A DNA stretch of 64,000 nucleotides from Spinacia oleracea (GCF_020520425.1 NC_079491.1:39670027-39734026), one strand, 5' to 3'; shown: positions 49,525-61,758, counted from the first letter of the stretch. Numbers and translations: made by a program. Notes: generated by a model from the sequence alone, not told the origin.

Positions 49525-50126
49525 GTGCATCCAGAGAAGTACCTGGATAGTCTTCAAAGCAGCTCGACTGTTGCTCAAATTGTGGAGGTATATCAGAAAT
49601 CGTAGAAACTAGTCACACTATTTGGATTATATTTAGGAGTTAGAGCCTTATGAATTTTGACTTTTACTCAAAAGCCAAAACCTCTAACGATTTTTTTGAA
49701 TGTGTCAAACAGAGTTCTAAATATATTCTAATTGATTTTTTATTTCATGACCATTAGGTTGCTTGATATGTATTTGGATCCACAGAACGGTAAGGAACCA
49801 ATGCTCAATGCTGCAGTTCACCTTCTTCATAATCACTAAGAGTCACTCGATCCTCTGCAAGTTCTAGAGGTATTTGACCAAGACCACGGTAATCGTTTTG
49901 TTACTACATGCAACAACATCCATTTTTCATGTTCATTTTTCTTTGTTGCAATTCTGTATAACATTATGATTTCAACTAGCTAATGCAATTTCATGATATG
50001 CTAATTGAAACAGATTAGAGCACGGGGTTTATAATCTGTCGCGATTAAGAGAATCAGCAGCCACCGGATTCAAGTCTTTTCACATCCCTGTTCATTGGAT
50101 GCTTGACACCGGATTCGTCAGTTAGG
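49525..50126 (+). pseudogene. Further exon-like fragments in the CACTA element
   Basis: 49525-49587 lies between ACAG and GTATAT and reads VHPEKYLDSLQSSSTVAQIV. A piece at about 49793-49840 (GKEPMLNAAVHLLHNH) is followed by a stop. About 49995-50126 reads EHGVYNLSRLRESAATGFKS and onward to a stop. A separate piece at 51760-51860 reads VYTPRNTSYASEEIDVVREQ. I do not recognise the source genes. Confidence 0.4.
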
Positions 50127-50214
50127 TGAAATTATTTTCCTACAACCATTTTCTGCTGCACATCATTTTCTTGCACCCTTTCTTCTGATTTACATGTTTA
50201 GTATGTTAAGTTTT

Positions 50215-51650
50215 AATTTTCCAAGACTTATTACAATCTACTTATGCACATTTAAGGCTTGTTTGGTCGTTATAGGTCATATTTAGGCTTAAATGAGACA
50301 TTTTCGCTCCCAAATTTGAACTATAGAACCTAAAAACTCATTTTATACTTATTATAAATTTAATATGCATGGTTTTAACTTTCTAAGACTCATTACAATC
50401 TATTTATGCACATTTAAGGCTCATTGGGTCGTTATAGGTCATATTTAGGCTAAAATGACATTTTCGATCCCAACTTTGAACTAAAGAACCTAAGGACTTA
50501 TTTTAAACCTTTTACATGATTAATATGCTTAGCTTGAAGTTTCCAAGACTCATTCCAATCTACTTATGCACGTTTAAGGCTTGTTTGGTCGTTATAGGTC
50601 ATATTTAGGCTAAATGAGCATTTTCGCTCCCAAATTTTAAATAAAGAACCTAAGGACTCATTTTAAACTTACTAAATGTTTTATATGCTTAGTTTTGACT
50701 TTCTAAGATTCATTCCAATCTATTTATGCACATTTAAGACTCATTGGGTCGTTATAGGTCATATTTAGACATTTTCGCTCCCAACTTTGAACTAAATAAC
50801 CTAAGGACTAATTTTAAACTTATTATATGATTAATATGCTTATTTTTAAGTTTCTAAGACTTATTCTATTCTACTTATGTACATTTAAGGCTTGTTTGGT
50901 CGTTATAGGTCATATTTAGGCTAAAATAAGGCATTTTCGCTCCCAACTTTGAAATAAAGAACCTAAGGACTCATTTTAAACTTATTACATGTTTAATATG
51001 CATAATTTTAACTTTCTAAGACTCGTTCCAATCTATTTATGCACGTTTAAGGCTCATTGGGTCGTTATAGGTCATATTTAGGCTAAAATGTCATTTTCGT
51101 TCCCAACTTTGAACTAAAGAACCTAAAGAGTCATTTTAAACCTTTTACATGATTAATGTGCTTAGTTTAAACTTTATAAGACTTATTCCAATCTATTTAT
51201 GCACATTTAAGGCTTGTTTGGTCATTATAGGACATATTTAGGCTAAAATGACATTTTCGTTCCCAACTATGAACTAAAGAATATAAAGACTCATTTTAAA
51301 CCTTTTACATGATTAATATGCTTAGTTTTAACTTTATAATACTTATTCCAATCTATTTATGCACATTTAAGACTCATTGGGTCGTTATAGGTCATATTTA
51401 GACATTTTCGCTCCCAACTTTGAACTAAATAACCTAAGGACTCATTTTAAACTTATTATATGATTAATATGCTTATTTTTAAGTTTCTAAGACTTATTCT
51501 AATCTACTTATGTACATTTAAGGCTTGTTTGGTCGTTGTAGGTCATATTTAGGCTAAAATGAGGCATTTTCGCTCCCAACTTTGAACTATAGAACCTAAT
51601 ACTCATTTTAAACTTATTACATGTTTAATATGCATAACCTAAGGCTAGAT
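50215..51650. repeat. Higher-order tandem repeat inside the CACTA element
   Basis: Nine monomers of about 160 bp. The landmark GTTATAGG falls at 50269, 50431, 50591, 50751, 50902, 51064, 51224 (variant), 51384 and 51535 (variant). Spacings are 162, 160, 160, 151, then 162, 160, 160, 151. So the unit is a 633-bp tetramer, repeated twice plus one monomer. Within it, monomers alternate between GGCTTGTTTGG-type and CTCATTGGG-type. Confidence 0.92.
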
Positions 51651-52097
51651 GAGGTAATTAATTAATTTTCCTTACTCTTGCTTCGTATTTTAGACTATTA
51701 GGACATTGCCATTAGTTGCTTGAATGTTAAAATGTGATATTTTTTTTGTTTTTGTAAAGGTCTATACTCCGAGGAATACGTCTTATGCTAGTGAGGAAAT
51801 TGATGTGGTTCGTGAGCAATGGGCTGCAAGTATTTATTATTGGCCTAGGGGCGCTTGATCGAGTTAGTTTAGATATTATAGAACAATCTTTTATGTTAAA
51901 ATGTATGCATACGTTGAAATTGGAACATACATATATTTAAATGTATATGGTACGTGCACTTTTGTTTTGGGATATCTTCAAAATACTATTTATTATTTTT
52001 ATATTTGTTATACAGGTTGCGATATTATATTATTGTTGTGACAGGTTTCTGTATTTGGGCAATCTAGGTCTCTCTAAAACTAAAATTTTACACCCTT

Positions 52098-52405
52098 GTT
52101 GCAGCGTACATATGTATGTACGCTGCAACAAGGGTGTAAAATTTGGCAAAAAACCAGACCTATTGCAGCGTACAAATAGATGTTCGCTGCAACAGGTTGG
52201 GTTTTTTGCAGCGTACACCTATTTGTACGCTGCAATAAGTCAAGATTTTAGCCAAAATTTAGACACTTGTTGCAGCGTACAGGCATATGTACGCTGCAAA
52301 AAACCACTTTTCGCAGCGAACATTGTACGCTGCAACAAGTTCAGACTTGTTGCAGGCCCCCCAGTTGCAGCATACGATGTACGCTGCAACAGGGGTCTAA
52401 AAGCC
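52098..52405. repeat. Right subterminal repeats of the CACTA element
   Basis: About ten TTGCAGCGTACA and TGTACGCTGCAA motifs, many forming adjacent inverted pairs. Confidence 0.82.
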
Positions 52406-52984
52406 CGATGCAATAAGGGTTTTTTCTACTAGTGTTTGCTCGAAATAATGTCCTTTTGGAGATTCGTTTCCAAAATGACAAGTGGGAGAAAATAGACCTC
52501 GAAAGTGTCTTCGAGGCGAACAACAAACATAAACGGACATTCCGGAGGCTTTTCGAAGTTCTTTAGAAAATCCGAACACGTATTCTTTAAGGACTTTAGA
52601 AGTGGCATTTAAAGAATAAACATCTCTTAGAAGACTTTACAAGTGCTTCAAAGAGAACAGAATATTCAAAGGACTTTCAAGTGGCTATTGATATTCTATT
52701 GTTTGATGTTCTATACCCAAGTAGACATAGAGTTCAAATCACTGAAACTATGAGATTCTTCTATTAGATAGTGAAGAAACATAGAGATCGGGTCAATGAA
52801 ACTATGCGATTCTTCTATTACATAGTGAAGAAACCTACAACTTTCAGTTAAACTATTATCATATAGATTAATGAGTTTGTGACCTGTAAGAAAGCTATGA
52901 CGAGACCCAGATTCCCTAAAATGGTTAGAGGCCATATATAGACTCAAATGTTTTAGATGGTTAAAGGCCATAAAACATAACCAA

Positions 52985-54405
52985 TGTTTTGATGACAATA
53001 TTGAAATTTAGTTGATTTGCAAGAATGGGTTAACACCTATTGGTTGCAAATTGGTTTTAAGGATAAAAACCATCAAACATGGAATTGTGTTCACACACAA
53101 AGCTAGATTAGTTGCTAAAGGTTACAAGCAAAATTCACGGCGTGGATTGTGTTGAAACCTCATGCATAATCGTAATGCTCAAGTCTATAATTCAAGCAAT
53201 GATTGCATATTGGTACATATGGCAATTGGATGACAAAACATCTTCCTCAGTCAAATGTTGGAATAGACTATGTACATGGTATGTCATAGGATTTGTGGAT
53301 CCAAATAAATGCTTGAAAAGGAAAGCTAGCTTATAAAATCTAAGTACAGATTTAAGCAAGCAATTGGGAATTAGAACTACATTTTAGTGAAGCTAATAAG
53401 TATTTTAGTTTCATAAAATGTACATGATTCTTATAGATATATAAGAAGTTTAGTGGGAGTACATAAAACTTAATTGGTCCTATGTGTGCCATACACATAT
53501 CTCTCTATTGTGAAATAACATTCAAATGCTAATGACTTAGATTTGAAAATTATTCATCAATGACGGACCATGGCGAAACTTAGTACATACTGGGTATTAA
53601 GATCTACTTACAAAGATCTTATAATATTGTTTCAGATTAAGTAATGGCATTTACTAAATCAAACACGAAAGACTCCATTGGAGACATTCGACCCATATGA
53701 ATAAATCTAAGTAAAGGATGTTTGAACTATGTATAAGCATTTACTAAGTTAAAAATCAAAGGATCTAAGTAAGATTCTTAACCTATATTATATGTCAAAG
53801 AATTTAGCTGGATTTAGTATCTACTGAAACTAGATGAGCTAAAGCTACATGAATAGAATTCAATTGGGAATTATTCTGCAAAAGAATTTATCATGTATGA
53901 TATAATATGAAGATCGCCAAAAACGTATCGTATGACTTTAGGCATGACGAACATATAACAATCTCTATTGATCTAAGTGAAGATCAACTAGATTGAGATC
54001 AAGAAAAACTTATGGTACTTGAAAAGGTACATAGGAACAGTTCTTGACTCAAGGAAATAAAGATAAGCTAAATATTGATGCTACACGCGTAAACACTGGC
54101 AAAGGATCAAGCAAGATTCCTTTGGAGTTATCCATTGACAAAGACGAGCTAAAGAGCATCGTGTTTTGAAATGGCAACATGGATTGGAGACCATGGGTTA
54201 TTGCGTGGGAAATTAAAATAATAATAAGATATAGTTGGAAAGTCTTCCACATATCTGTGAACTACTTGGATAAGTAAATCCAAACAAAGCATCACTAGCA
54301 ACCTAAACAGTTGAAGTAAAAGTAATTATTGCCTAAGAAGCAATAAAACAGGGTTGTTTATGTTAAAGAGTTTTTCACTGAACTTGGGGAGATCACATGT
54401 CTGCT
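52985..54405 (+). pseudogene. Copia RT and RNase H remnant of element C
   Basis: 53098-53130 encodes KARLVAKGYKQ, the conserved start block of copia reverse transcriptase. 53290-53330 contains GFVDPNK, fitting the later RT region. 54308-54400 fits the C-terminal RNase H block (consensus 'STAEAEYIAASEA' followed by 'ELG'), read here through several stops. Many stops and frameshifts; not functional. Confidence 0.68.
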
Positions 54406-55487
54406 GACTTGATGGTTCTTCATTACAAAATGCGTAGAACCACTATTGAAGTAAGAAAGACTAGATCACATAATAAAAGAACTCAAAAGATCTTATCATC
54501 ATATCTCGAAGAACATTCGATGAAAAGGATATTAAGATTGGCAAAGCATGATAACTAAACCTATGTAACAAGTGAGAAGCAACACTCACATTGTAGCACT
54601 GTAAAACAAGCATAGCTTTGAATTCCATGAACTGTTTTAAAGATGGGTTTGAGGCCCATGGTTGTAAAACATTGGGGTTGAACATTTATCATATATGAAA
54701 TATATTTTCATATTCCATTTAATCTTGGTTTAGTATTAAATGATGAATCCCTTCAATTTGACGATATATTCAAGATAGACTGTCAGGACCAGTCCTGTGA
54801 CTAAGAAATGTCTATCAAGTGAACTTGAATGTCAAGAGTTGAAAATGGTCCCTGGTCGGAGTTTTCTATAAAGATGGACGCATAGAAAACGTTAGACGAC
54901 TAGAATGCAAGATGACTAGTAGTTCTGTTTCTTGAACTATGTGGACATGGCAATGTCATAATCATTTGCATAGATACTTACTTTGGGAAGACTAGTATCG
55001 GACAGACCTATGAAACTTTACTGTAAGAGATGAAAATCTGTCATAAGTAAATTTCATTAAAATTATTAGACACTAAATCCTCAATACCTGAGTGATTTGA
55101 GATTACTTGTTTGAGAACTGCTTACTTTGACGTTGACCAACCGTCGCACCGTAAAAGGAGGCTATAAAGGTAATTCTCAGGTAATCACCTATCAAACGAA
55201 GTCTAATCTCAAGATCGCAAGATTGGGATTGTCCTCCCATAAATCGGGATGAGATGCTTAAAAGTTGTACAAGGCCACTCGGAGAGCTAGAAACTGTAAA
55301 ATGCATGGCCATGCTCGGATGAATCATAGGTTATGATTATCTGTTTATTTGATCAGTTGAACTCTGAAACCGAGAAACACCTCTGGACGTAATAAGGATG
55401 ACAACTCTTACCTTATGTTCAAGAGCAAGCATCGAGCGACAAAGGAATTAGGAAATGCACACTTGTCCCTAAGGACAAATGGGAGAC
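54406..55487 (+). other. 3' non-coding part of element C
   Basis: AT-rich sequence after the RNase H remnant. The polypurine tract AAATGGGAGA lies immediately before the right LTR. No gene seen. Confidence 0.6.
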
Positions 55488-56865
55488 TGAAGGAAATAAT
55501 GCCCTTGGTCCAAGTATGCATATAATGTTAAGTCTAATAAATGCGGTTCAGTATTAATTGACTAGTTAATAATTCAGTGAGATCAAGTGAGCTGAATGCC
55601 TAGCTAGAGGCCGCTTCAGTTCAAGTGGAATTAATGATATTAATCCACAGCTTACTCTTGACTGAACCCGTAGGGTCACACAAATAGTACGTAAACGGAT
55701 CAAGTATTTAATGGCATTAAATACTCCATCTATGGATATTCGGAATCGACGGATCTTGGTTTCAGTGGGAGCTGAGATCGTCAAAGGCAAGCAAGTGAAT
55801 ACTCCGGAAACGATGATATTGCCGGAAACGGAAATATGGATCGTATCGGAAATATAAATATTATCCAAGTCGTAGATGTTGCCGAAAACGGAAACATGGT
55901 ACGTATCGGAAAATATTATTGGAAATGGAAATATTGCCGGAATCGGAAATATTGTCAGAATCGGAAATATTATCGAAATCGGAAAATAATTCCGGAAACG
56001 GAAATATTAAATATTTGTTCGAAACGGGAATTAATTCCGGAATCGGAAATATTAAATATTGTTCGTATCGGAAATGAATTCCGGAATCGAGAATTTAATC
56101 GGAAGCGCATCGTACGAATTAGCATCGGACGAGACTTGCTAGACGAAGGCCCAGCACGAAGCCAGGCCCGCGTCCAGCAAGCCAAGCGCCCAACACAACG
56201 CAGCCAAGGCCACGCCAGGCCCAGCGCAAGGCCAGGCCCAGCAAGGCCAAGGCACGCGCGGGCTGACGCTCGTGGACTGCGAGCAGCGCCTGCTCGTGTG
56301 GGCCGCAAGGCCTGCGCGGGCTGTGCGGTACGCTCGTGGTCGTGCAACGTTTGTGTTCGATACGAATCCTAAAGCTGATGGAATTCGTTCATTGATTAAA
56401 TTCTAATCCTAATAAAGATAGAATTAGTTTAAAAGAGTTTAAATGAAATTCTAATTAAACTAATTAGTATCCTAATAGGATTATAATTCCTTTCCATAAA
56501 CTCTATGAATATGTGCCTAGGGTCACATATTTTACATCGAGAATTGAAGTATTCAAAGGTAAGATTTTCAAGCAAAAATCAGCCACAAACACTTGCCTAT
56601 TTAGCCGAAAATCCTAGTACCTTAAGGGCGATTCTAGTTGGTCAAGCTTAAGGCGGATCCGGACGTGCTGTGGACTATCTACGTAGGGAAGATACTTGGA
56701 GTCCTAAAGACTTGTTCTTGTTCGGTTCGGGCGCAGCTAGGGAGGGCACGCTACAAAGTGTATGCATCTGAATTATGCTAAATGATTATGTGTAAATAAT
56801 ATGTTTCCTGGCTTTATGGTTTTTCCGTATGATTTATGTTTATTCATATGTATCATAACCTAACA
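55488..56865 (+). repeat. 3' LTR of element C
   Basis: 1378 bp, nearly identical to the 5' LTR. Lacks one 18-bp unit of the GGAAAT tract relative to it. Followed by target duplication GTACT. Confidence 0.95.
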
Positions 56866-56868
56866 GTA

Positions 56869-57112
56869 CTTCCTCCGTTTCATAATGTTTCTCATGTTTA
56901 CTATTTATATGGTCAAAGTTTAAAACTTTGACCGTAATTAGCTGTATAAATAATAGAAAAATGATCTCATTGGAATCCTTTCCGTGTAAACTTTTTTAAT
57001 ATCAAATTTTTATAATCTTTATTAATGCGAAAATTATACTGTTAATGGACAAAGTAATCCATTGGTGATCGCGGATAATGTAAAAGTGAGGAACATTATA
57101 GAATGGAAGGAG
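56869..57112. mobile_element. Stowaway-like MITE at the copia insertion site
   Basis: 244 bp between TA dinucleotides. Inverted ends CTTCCTCCGTTTCATAATGT / ACATTATAGAATGGAAGGAG. The copia target duplication GTACT overlaps its left TA. Confidence 0.78.
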
Positions 57113-57232
57113 TACTCGTGTAGGATTTTAATGTGCACTTTTAAATTCCAACATATAATTTTTATTTATGAATAATTAAAGATATTAATGATTGAAATTA
57201 TTCACTATTGAGTGTAAAATAAAAGGGTTACT

Positions 57233-57549
57233 TAGACCTGATCAAATTGTGGGCGCGTCGGGCCACGCCTTAAATTTTCTGCCCATTAGGTCGGGTCGGT
57301 TGGGGCCAACCTCCAAGCCAAAATTTCTTGGCCAAAACCCGCTATTTCGAGCTAAAATTAGCCGATTTCTTACCAATTTTGGGTTGGGTCAAATTTAAAA
57401 CTAAAGTTGCAATTTTGAGTTTCCTAACACCACTAAAAAAATATAAATCTGGTCAGGTCGGGCGGATCTAGGCTTGGAAAATGGGTCTAGAAATTCTGCT
57501 CAAAACCCATTACAGGACCAGTGAGTCGGGCTCAGGGTGATCAAGTCTA
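57233..57549. mobile_element. hAT-type MITE with perfect 8-bp duplication
   Basis: 317 bp. Inverted ends TAGACCTGATCA / TGATCAAGTCTA, flanked by identical GGGTTACT (57225-57232; 57550-57557). Termini are related to the larger hAT element at 25171-27169. Confidence 0.92.
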
Positions 57550-57641
57550 GGGTTACTTCTACAAATAACGGAGAAGGTACATAACTTTTTATTTGATAAA
57601 GAAAAAATAGATTTTTTGTTTACCTTATAGTTATTAAAGAG

Positions 57642-57968
57642 CAAAAGGTCTTGTGCGCACAAGGTGTACAATAAATTTATTGTACACCAAGATAACTTTT
57701 ATGCAGTTCTTTGTAACTTTAACCTATTATTCTGTAACTTTTATATTCTAAAATTAAAAAGTTGGTAGATAAACATTTTAAATGGTTAAATGATTAATTT
57801 ATACATTATTAGTGATTTTGAAAAAATAATTTTTATTCAAATAAAAAAATTTATCATTAAATAATAGATAACTTTAACATATATAAATGTAACTTTTAAG
57901 CATTTTGAGTCAACTTTTACTCCGGTGTACAATATTTATTGTACACCCATTATAAATAAGAATTTGTG
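57642..57968. mobile_element. MITE with 9-bp duplication (Mutator-like)
   Basis: 327 bp flanked by identical ATTAAAGAG (57633-57641; 57969-57977). Both ends contain the inverted motif GTGTACAATAAAT...TTGTACACC, itself palindromic. A related end lies at 10817-10861. Confidence 0.8.
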
Positions 57969-57977
57969 ATTAAAGAG

Positions 57978-60390
57978 TACTCTTATACTTCGTACTTTAT
58001 ACTGCCTTTGATTCTTTACTGCCACTTTCTCTTTTCGAGATTACTACATCCTCCAATTCTAACGTATAGTTCCTTTTGCTTTTCTAGATTCAAATTTAAG
58101 CTTACATTAAAATTGTTTTCATAAAATTACTTGTATAAAAAAAAAAAAAATTCCCCCCGTTCGTGTTTTCCTCGTTAACACACTTTATTATGGCACACCT
58201 ATTAAGAAAAGGTGTCAAAGGAAGGTAATAGACAATAACACCTCTATCCACTAACACGCTAATCATGTACATACCCATATAACGATAAAATAGGAAATTG
58301 ACGTGAAAAAACTTACCAAAGTAGGAAGCGTGTCAATTAAAAAAACTTTCCCAACAAATAAATGTGTTAACTAAAAAAAGAGAGAAAAAATACACTAATA
58401 TATTTATGTTAGAAATACATAAAAACAAGATTTTTCCTATAAATTTTCTCTAAATATATCGAGATGTTAAAAATGAAAGTTAAACTATAGAAAGGAAAAA
58501 AAACGACACTTGCTTAGAAAAGAAACAAATATTTCATAACAGAAGAAAAATATTCCACCTAAAATAAAAGGGGACAAACTACTTTTGAGAATCAAATTAA
58601 TTCATTGATAAAAGTCGTACGACATGTACATAAAGATGTGAATCTAACAAATACATAACAATCGAATCAAATAAAAACTTCCTTTCACCATAGCTACGAT
58701 CGTAGTATATTAAAACATTATGTATATCCTCTTGTATATCACTGTGATTTACAGCCTTCTTCGATGAGGGAGTCTATAGATCCGTTGTAGCCGTGACAAA
58801 TGTGATTTCCATCTGATTCGTCTGATTGTACTCGAAAGATTAGCCTCTTCTTCGATCCCGCACAAATCTTTACCAAAGAAACAATCTGAACTAAACTAAA
58901 CTAAACACACGATACTTAACTATAATCAAATCAACCATAGGAATACTTACTACATTGGAAAAATGTAGTTTTATTAAGGCCTAACCCAAAAATAAAATAG
59001 AATTAAAGAGATAAGAAATTTGGCTATTTACACCCTAAAAACTCTAATCTATACCTAGTATTTAAAAAAGAAAACCATAGACCATTAGATGACACGTGTC
59101 AACCATCTTTCAAAGATCATTAGATAACACGTGTCACCCTATCGTTCCTCAATAATTTTATTTTTTTATTTTTTTATACGAAATATTTTACAGCTTCAAC
59201 ACCCCACCCCCTTCATCTTACCCATTCAACATCAATTGACCATTTAGTTCATATATTCATTCAACCTCTTCCACTCCATCTCCATCTTTAACACTCAATA
59301 TTAATTCACCATCTAATTTATATGTTTTTTAATTTAAATTTAACTCATATATAAATCATATATTCTCATTAATCAAGATCACAAACCTTCATTAAAATTA
59401 ACACTTTAAAAGACGGCTTAGTAACCATTAATATAATCGTCCATTCTTTAAACGGGCTCAAAAACTAATTTTTATAAACTCTACAAAAAGAGAAAAGAAT
59501 AGGAAGAAAGAGAGAGAGAGGGAGTGTCAAACTACTTTATATACACCGTAACTCTAAAAGAACAAATTAAATATTATTATTTATATTTTAATACTTCGTA
59601 TAATATTACGATAATATATTAATGATCAAAGTTAATAAATGATTGACAATGCAAGTCAAACTCTAACTAAGTTGTCAGAGTTTTGACGAATGATGAAATA
59701 AAGGGGTATCATAATGATTGATGCGTCAATCCAAACGAAAATAACCGTCAAACAAAAAGCACAATCAGCCGCATTTTATTTTTTTGTATCGTTCTAATTT
59801 TATCAGATGTCGATAGAAATACTAACCCCTGACATTACTTCGACGGTGCATTCCAAGTTTCCCACGTCCACTTACCAATTTTCTATATAAAAAATTTATG
59901 ACATTTGTCCAATTACTTTATTCCATGAGCAATTGAGCAGTGAAGGTGACATTGTAGTCCTACCTAACTTCCAATATAATACTCCACCAAACAAGAGGGA
60001 TGCTATAGTTACAGTAAAGTGCGGTGAGATTAAAAATAATAGTTTGAATCTTTGTAGTTGAAGCCACAATAATTAGACACGTATCCCTAATAACAAGCTT
60101 TAAGATAGGTGTTTATGTAACAGGCAGTGAAGTTATCAAAATCTCTAGGGAGAATACCGCCAAAGTAGAAAGCAGATAAGATTCGACTTCGATTAGTGAT
60201 CGAGTCAGTGTGTCACGTGAGATGACCGACAATTTTGTACGGTCAAGACGTCAATCCAACGGAATGCTAGAAACTTAATTTGCCAAAATAAATTCTAACC
60301 TCCTAATTACTTAGATTATGAACTTAAAAAAAGATTAAAAGACAGATTTTGGATGCGTGTTGAATGATTCCAACTTATTAATTTTAACTA
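57978..60390. other. AT-rich intergenic DNA
   Basis: No intact gene. Includes a poly(A) run near 58138, an isolated exon-like frame at 58739-58885, and near 59050-59140 a stretch beginning TCTATACCTAGTATTT with two ACACGTGTC motifs, related to the ends of the element near 9204-9725. Confidence 0.5.
58739..58885 (-). CDS. Possible orphan terminal exon, unidentified
   Basis: On the minus strand, after an acceptor TTCAG, 48 sense codons run without interruption to TGA. The text includes KICAGSKKRLIFRVQSDESD and HICHGYNGSIDSLIEEGCKS, which is balanced and protein-like compared with the AT-rich surroundings. No other exons were found nearby and I do not recognise the family. Could be a gene-fragment relic or chance. 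Confidence 0.25.
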   Translation of the reverse strand: MVSLVKICAGSKKRLIFRVQSDESDGNHICHGYNGSIDSLIEEGCKSQ

Positions 60391-60641
60391 CTTCATCCAT
60401 TCCGAAAATATCACATCATTTATATTTTACACTATTGCACTACGACATTGGCCATTTTTTATGATCGTACGTAAGGAAACTTTAGTCATGTGGAGTCATG
60501 TTAAATTCGTATCGATATATATTCTCTAAATATTAATTTTTTATAATTTTTTACTTGCACGCGATTTGAGATATAAGAGTCAAAGTAATGGTTATAGGAG
60601 TAAAAGTCAACCATGGTGCGATATTTCCGGAACGGAGGCAT
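60391..60641. mobile_element. MITE related to 34764-35016
   Basis: Begins CTTCATCCATTCCGAAAATA after TA, with inverted partner GATATTTCCGGAACGGAGGC. The right boundary is approximate. Confidence 0.6.
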
Positions 60642-60977
60642 TATATTCTTCTCATTTTCTTAATGCAGTATAGTGTAGATCTTGCTCGGCAAAATTAGTT
60701 ATGGTAGGTAGCGGGTAGCACGTAACATTGAATAGTATCAGAGTAACAGTTAACTGTCAAAGTGACGGATAACTAGTTAAGTGTTTGATAAAAATAGCGA
60801 TTAATATGTATAATAAAATAGAAGTTACGCAGGTTAAGCAGGGTTCTTCAAAATCTTTTAGGAATTTTTTTTTTTGGGGGGAAATTTTTAGGAAAATATT
60901 ATCACTGCCTTGGCGCTTTGTTGAGAGTTGGACCAAAGTTTTACATTATTGTTTAATTATTATTTAAGAAGGAATAT

Positions 60978-61154
60978 AGGTGTCCCCTATTTTAATATGC
61001 CACACTAATATTTTTGGAGTCCCATTTTAAGATACATGTGACACTAAAACTATTTCGTTTGATTTTTAGAAAAAAAGAATAGGTGTCGCCTGTTATAAAT
61101 TGTCGACACCAAAACTTTTAGAGTCTCATTTATAAACACAGGCGACACTGAAAA
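60978..61154. repeat. Repeated GGTGTCGCC/GGCGACAC motifs
   Basis: Several copies of AGGTGTC(G/C)CC and inverted GGCGACACT within 180 bases, resembling subterminal repeats of a DNA transposon. The stretch resumes after the D solo LTR (AATAGGTGTTG at the window end). The element's limits are not visible. Confidence 0.45.
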
Positions 61155-61758
61155 TGTAATACCCCGAATTTTTAAAGCTTGATTAATTATGCTAAATTAT
61201 TTTTATTTAGCTTAAAACCGTTTTAAATCCTAATTTCAAACTTTATTTTAATTAACGATGTTTTATTGCGATTGAGTTTTAATATCGTTACACGATTTAT
61301 TTACTTTTCAGATTTTATAATTAATTTTTTTTTCGAGCTTAAACTACCTCTCTAAATCTTATTTATTTTGAATTTTTAATAATTTCGGAACATTCTTAAA
61401 TTATTCGAAAACTAAATTATTTTATGTTATCGATATTTTATAAAGAATTATTTCAAAACTTGTTCTTAATTAAGGATCTCTATTTTCTGTCGATTTCTAA
61501 TTATAGCAACATATTTTCAGAAATCTTGCCTAACTATGTGAAATGACCAAAATGCCCCTAAGGAACAAATTGGCATCTTTCTTTCTCCCTCCTTGCTATT
61601 CACGTACAAACAAGAAGGAAGCAGTTCCTTCCTTCCTTCCTCCTTTCCCCTAAATCAGTCCATATTCACTGCCTTGGTCTCCAAGGATCTCATCCTTCTT
61701 CCTCACACTACTTTCATGTTGACTTAATTTTATGATGTCATTAGCTTTTCCATAAAAC

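Larger units (their letters stand above)
45718..52434. mobile_element. CACTA (En/Spm) transposon, non-autonomous, gene-capturing
   Basis: 6717 bp. Terminal inverted repeats CACTAGTAGAAAAAA at 45718 and its complement ending 52434, with 3-bp duplication TTT (45715-45717; 52435-52437). Subterminal arrays of TTGCAGCGTACA in both orientations. No transposase seen. The interior carries fragments resembling plant gene exons, all on the plus strand (see 47417, 48726, 49525), and a tandem array at about 50215-51650. Inserted in the interior of element C. Confidence 0.92.
39976..56865 (+). mobile_element. Element C: full-length Ty1/copia retrotransposon with nested CACTA
   Basis: Paired LTRs (39976-41370; 55488-56865), perfect target duplication GTACT (39971-39975; 56866-56870), primer site TGGTATCACGAGCC (41372-41385, close to the initiator-Met tRNA type) and polypurine tract AAATGGGAGA before the right LTR. 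The interior is about 7.4 kb without the CACTA insert and holds only broken coding remnants. By eye the LTRs differ at about 18 positions plus two small indels, implying a fairly recent insertion. Confidence 0.93.
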
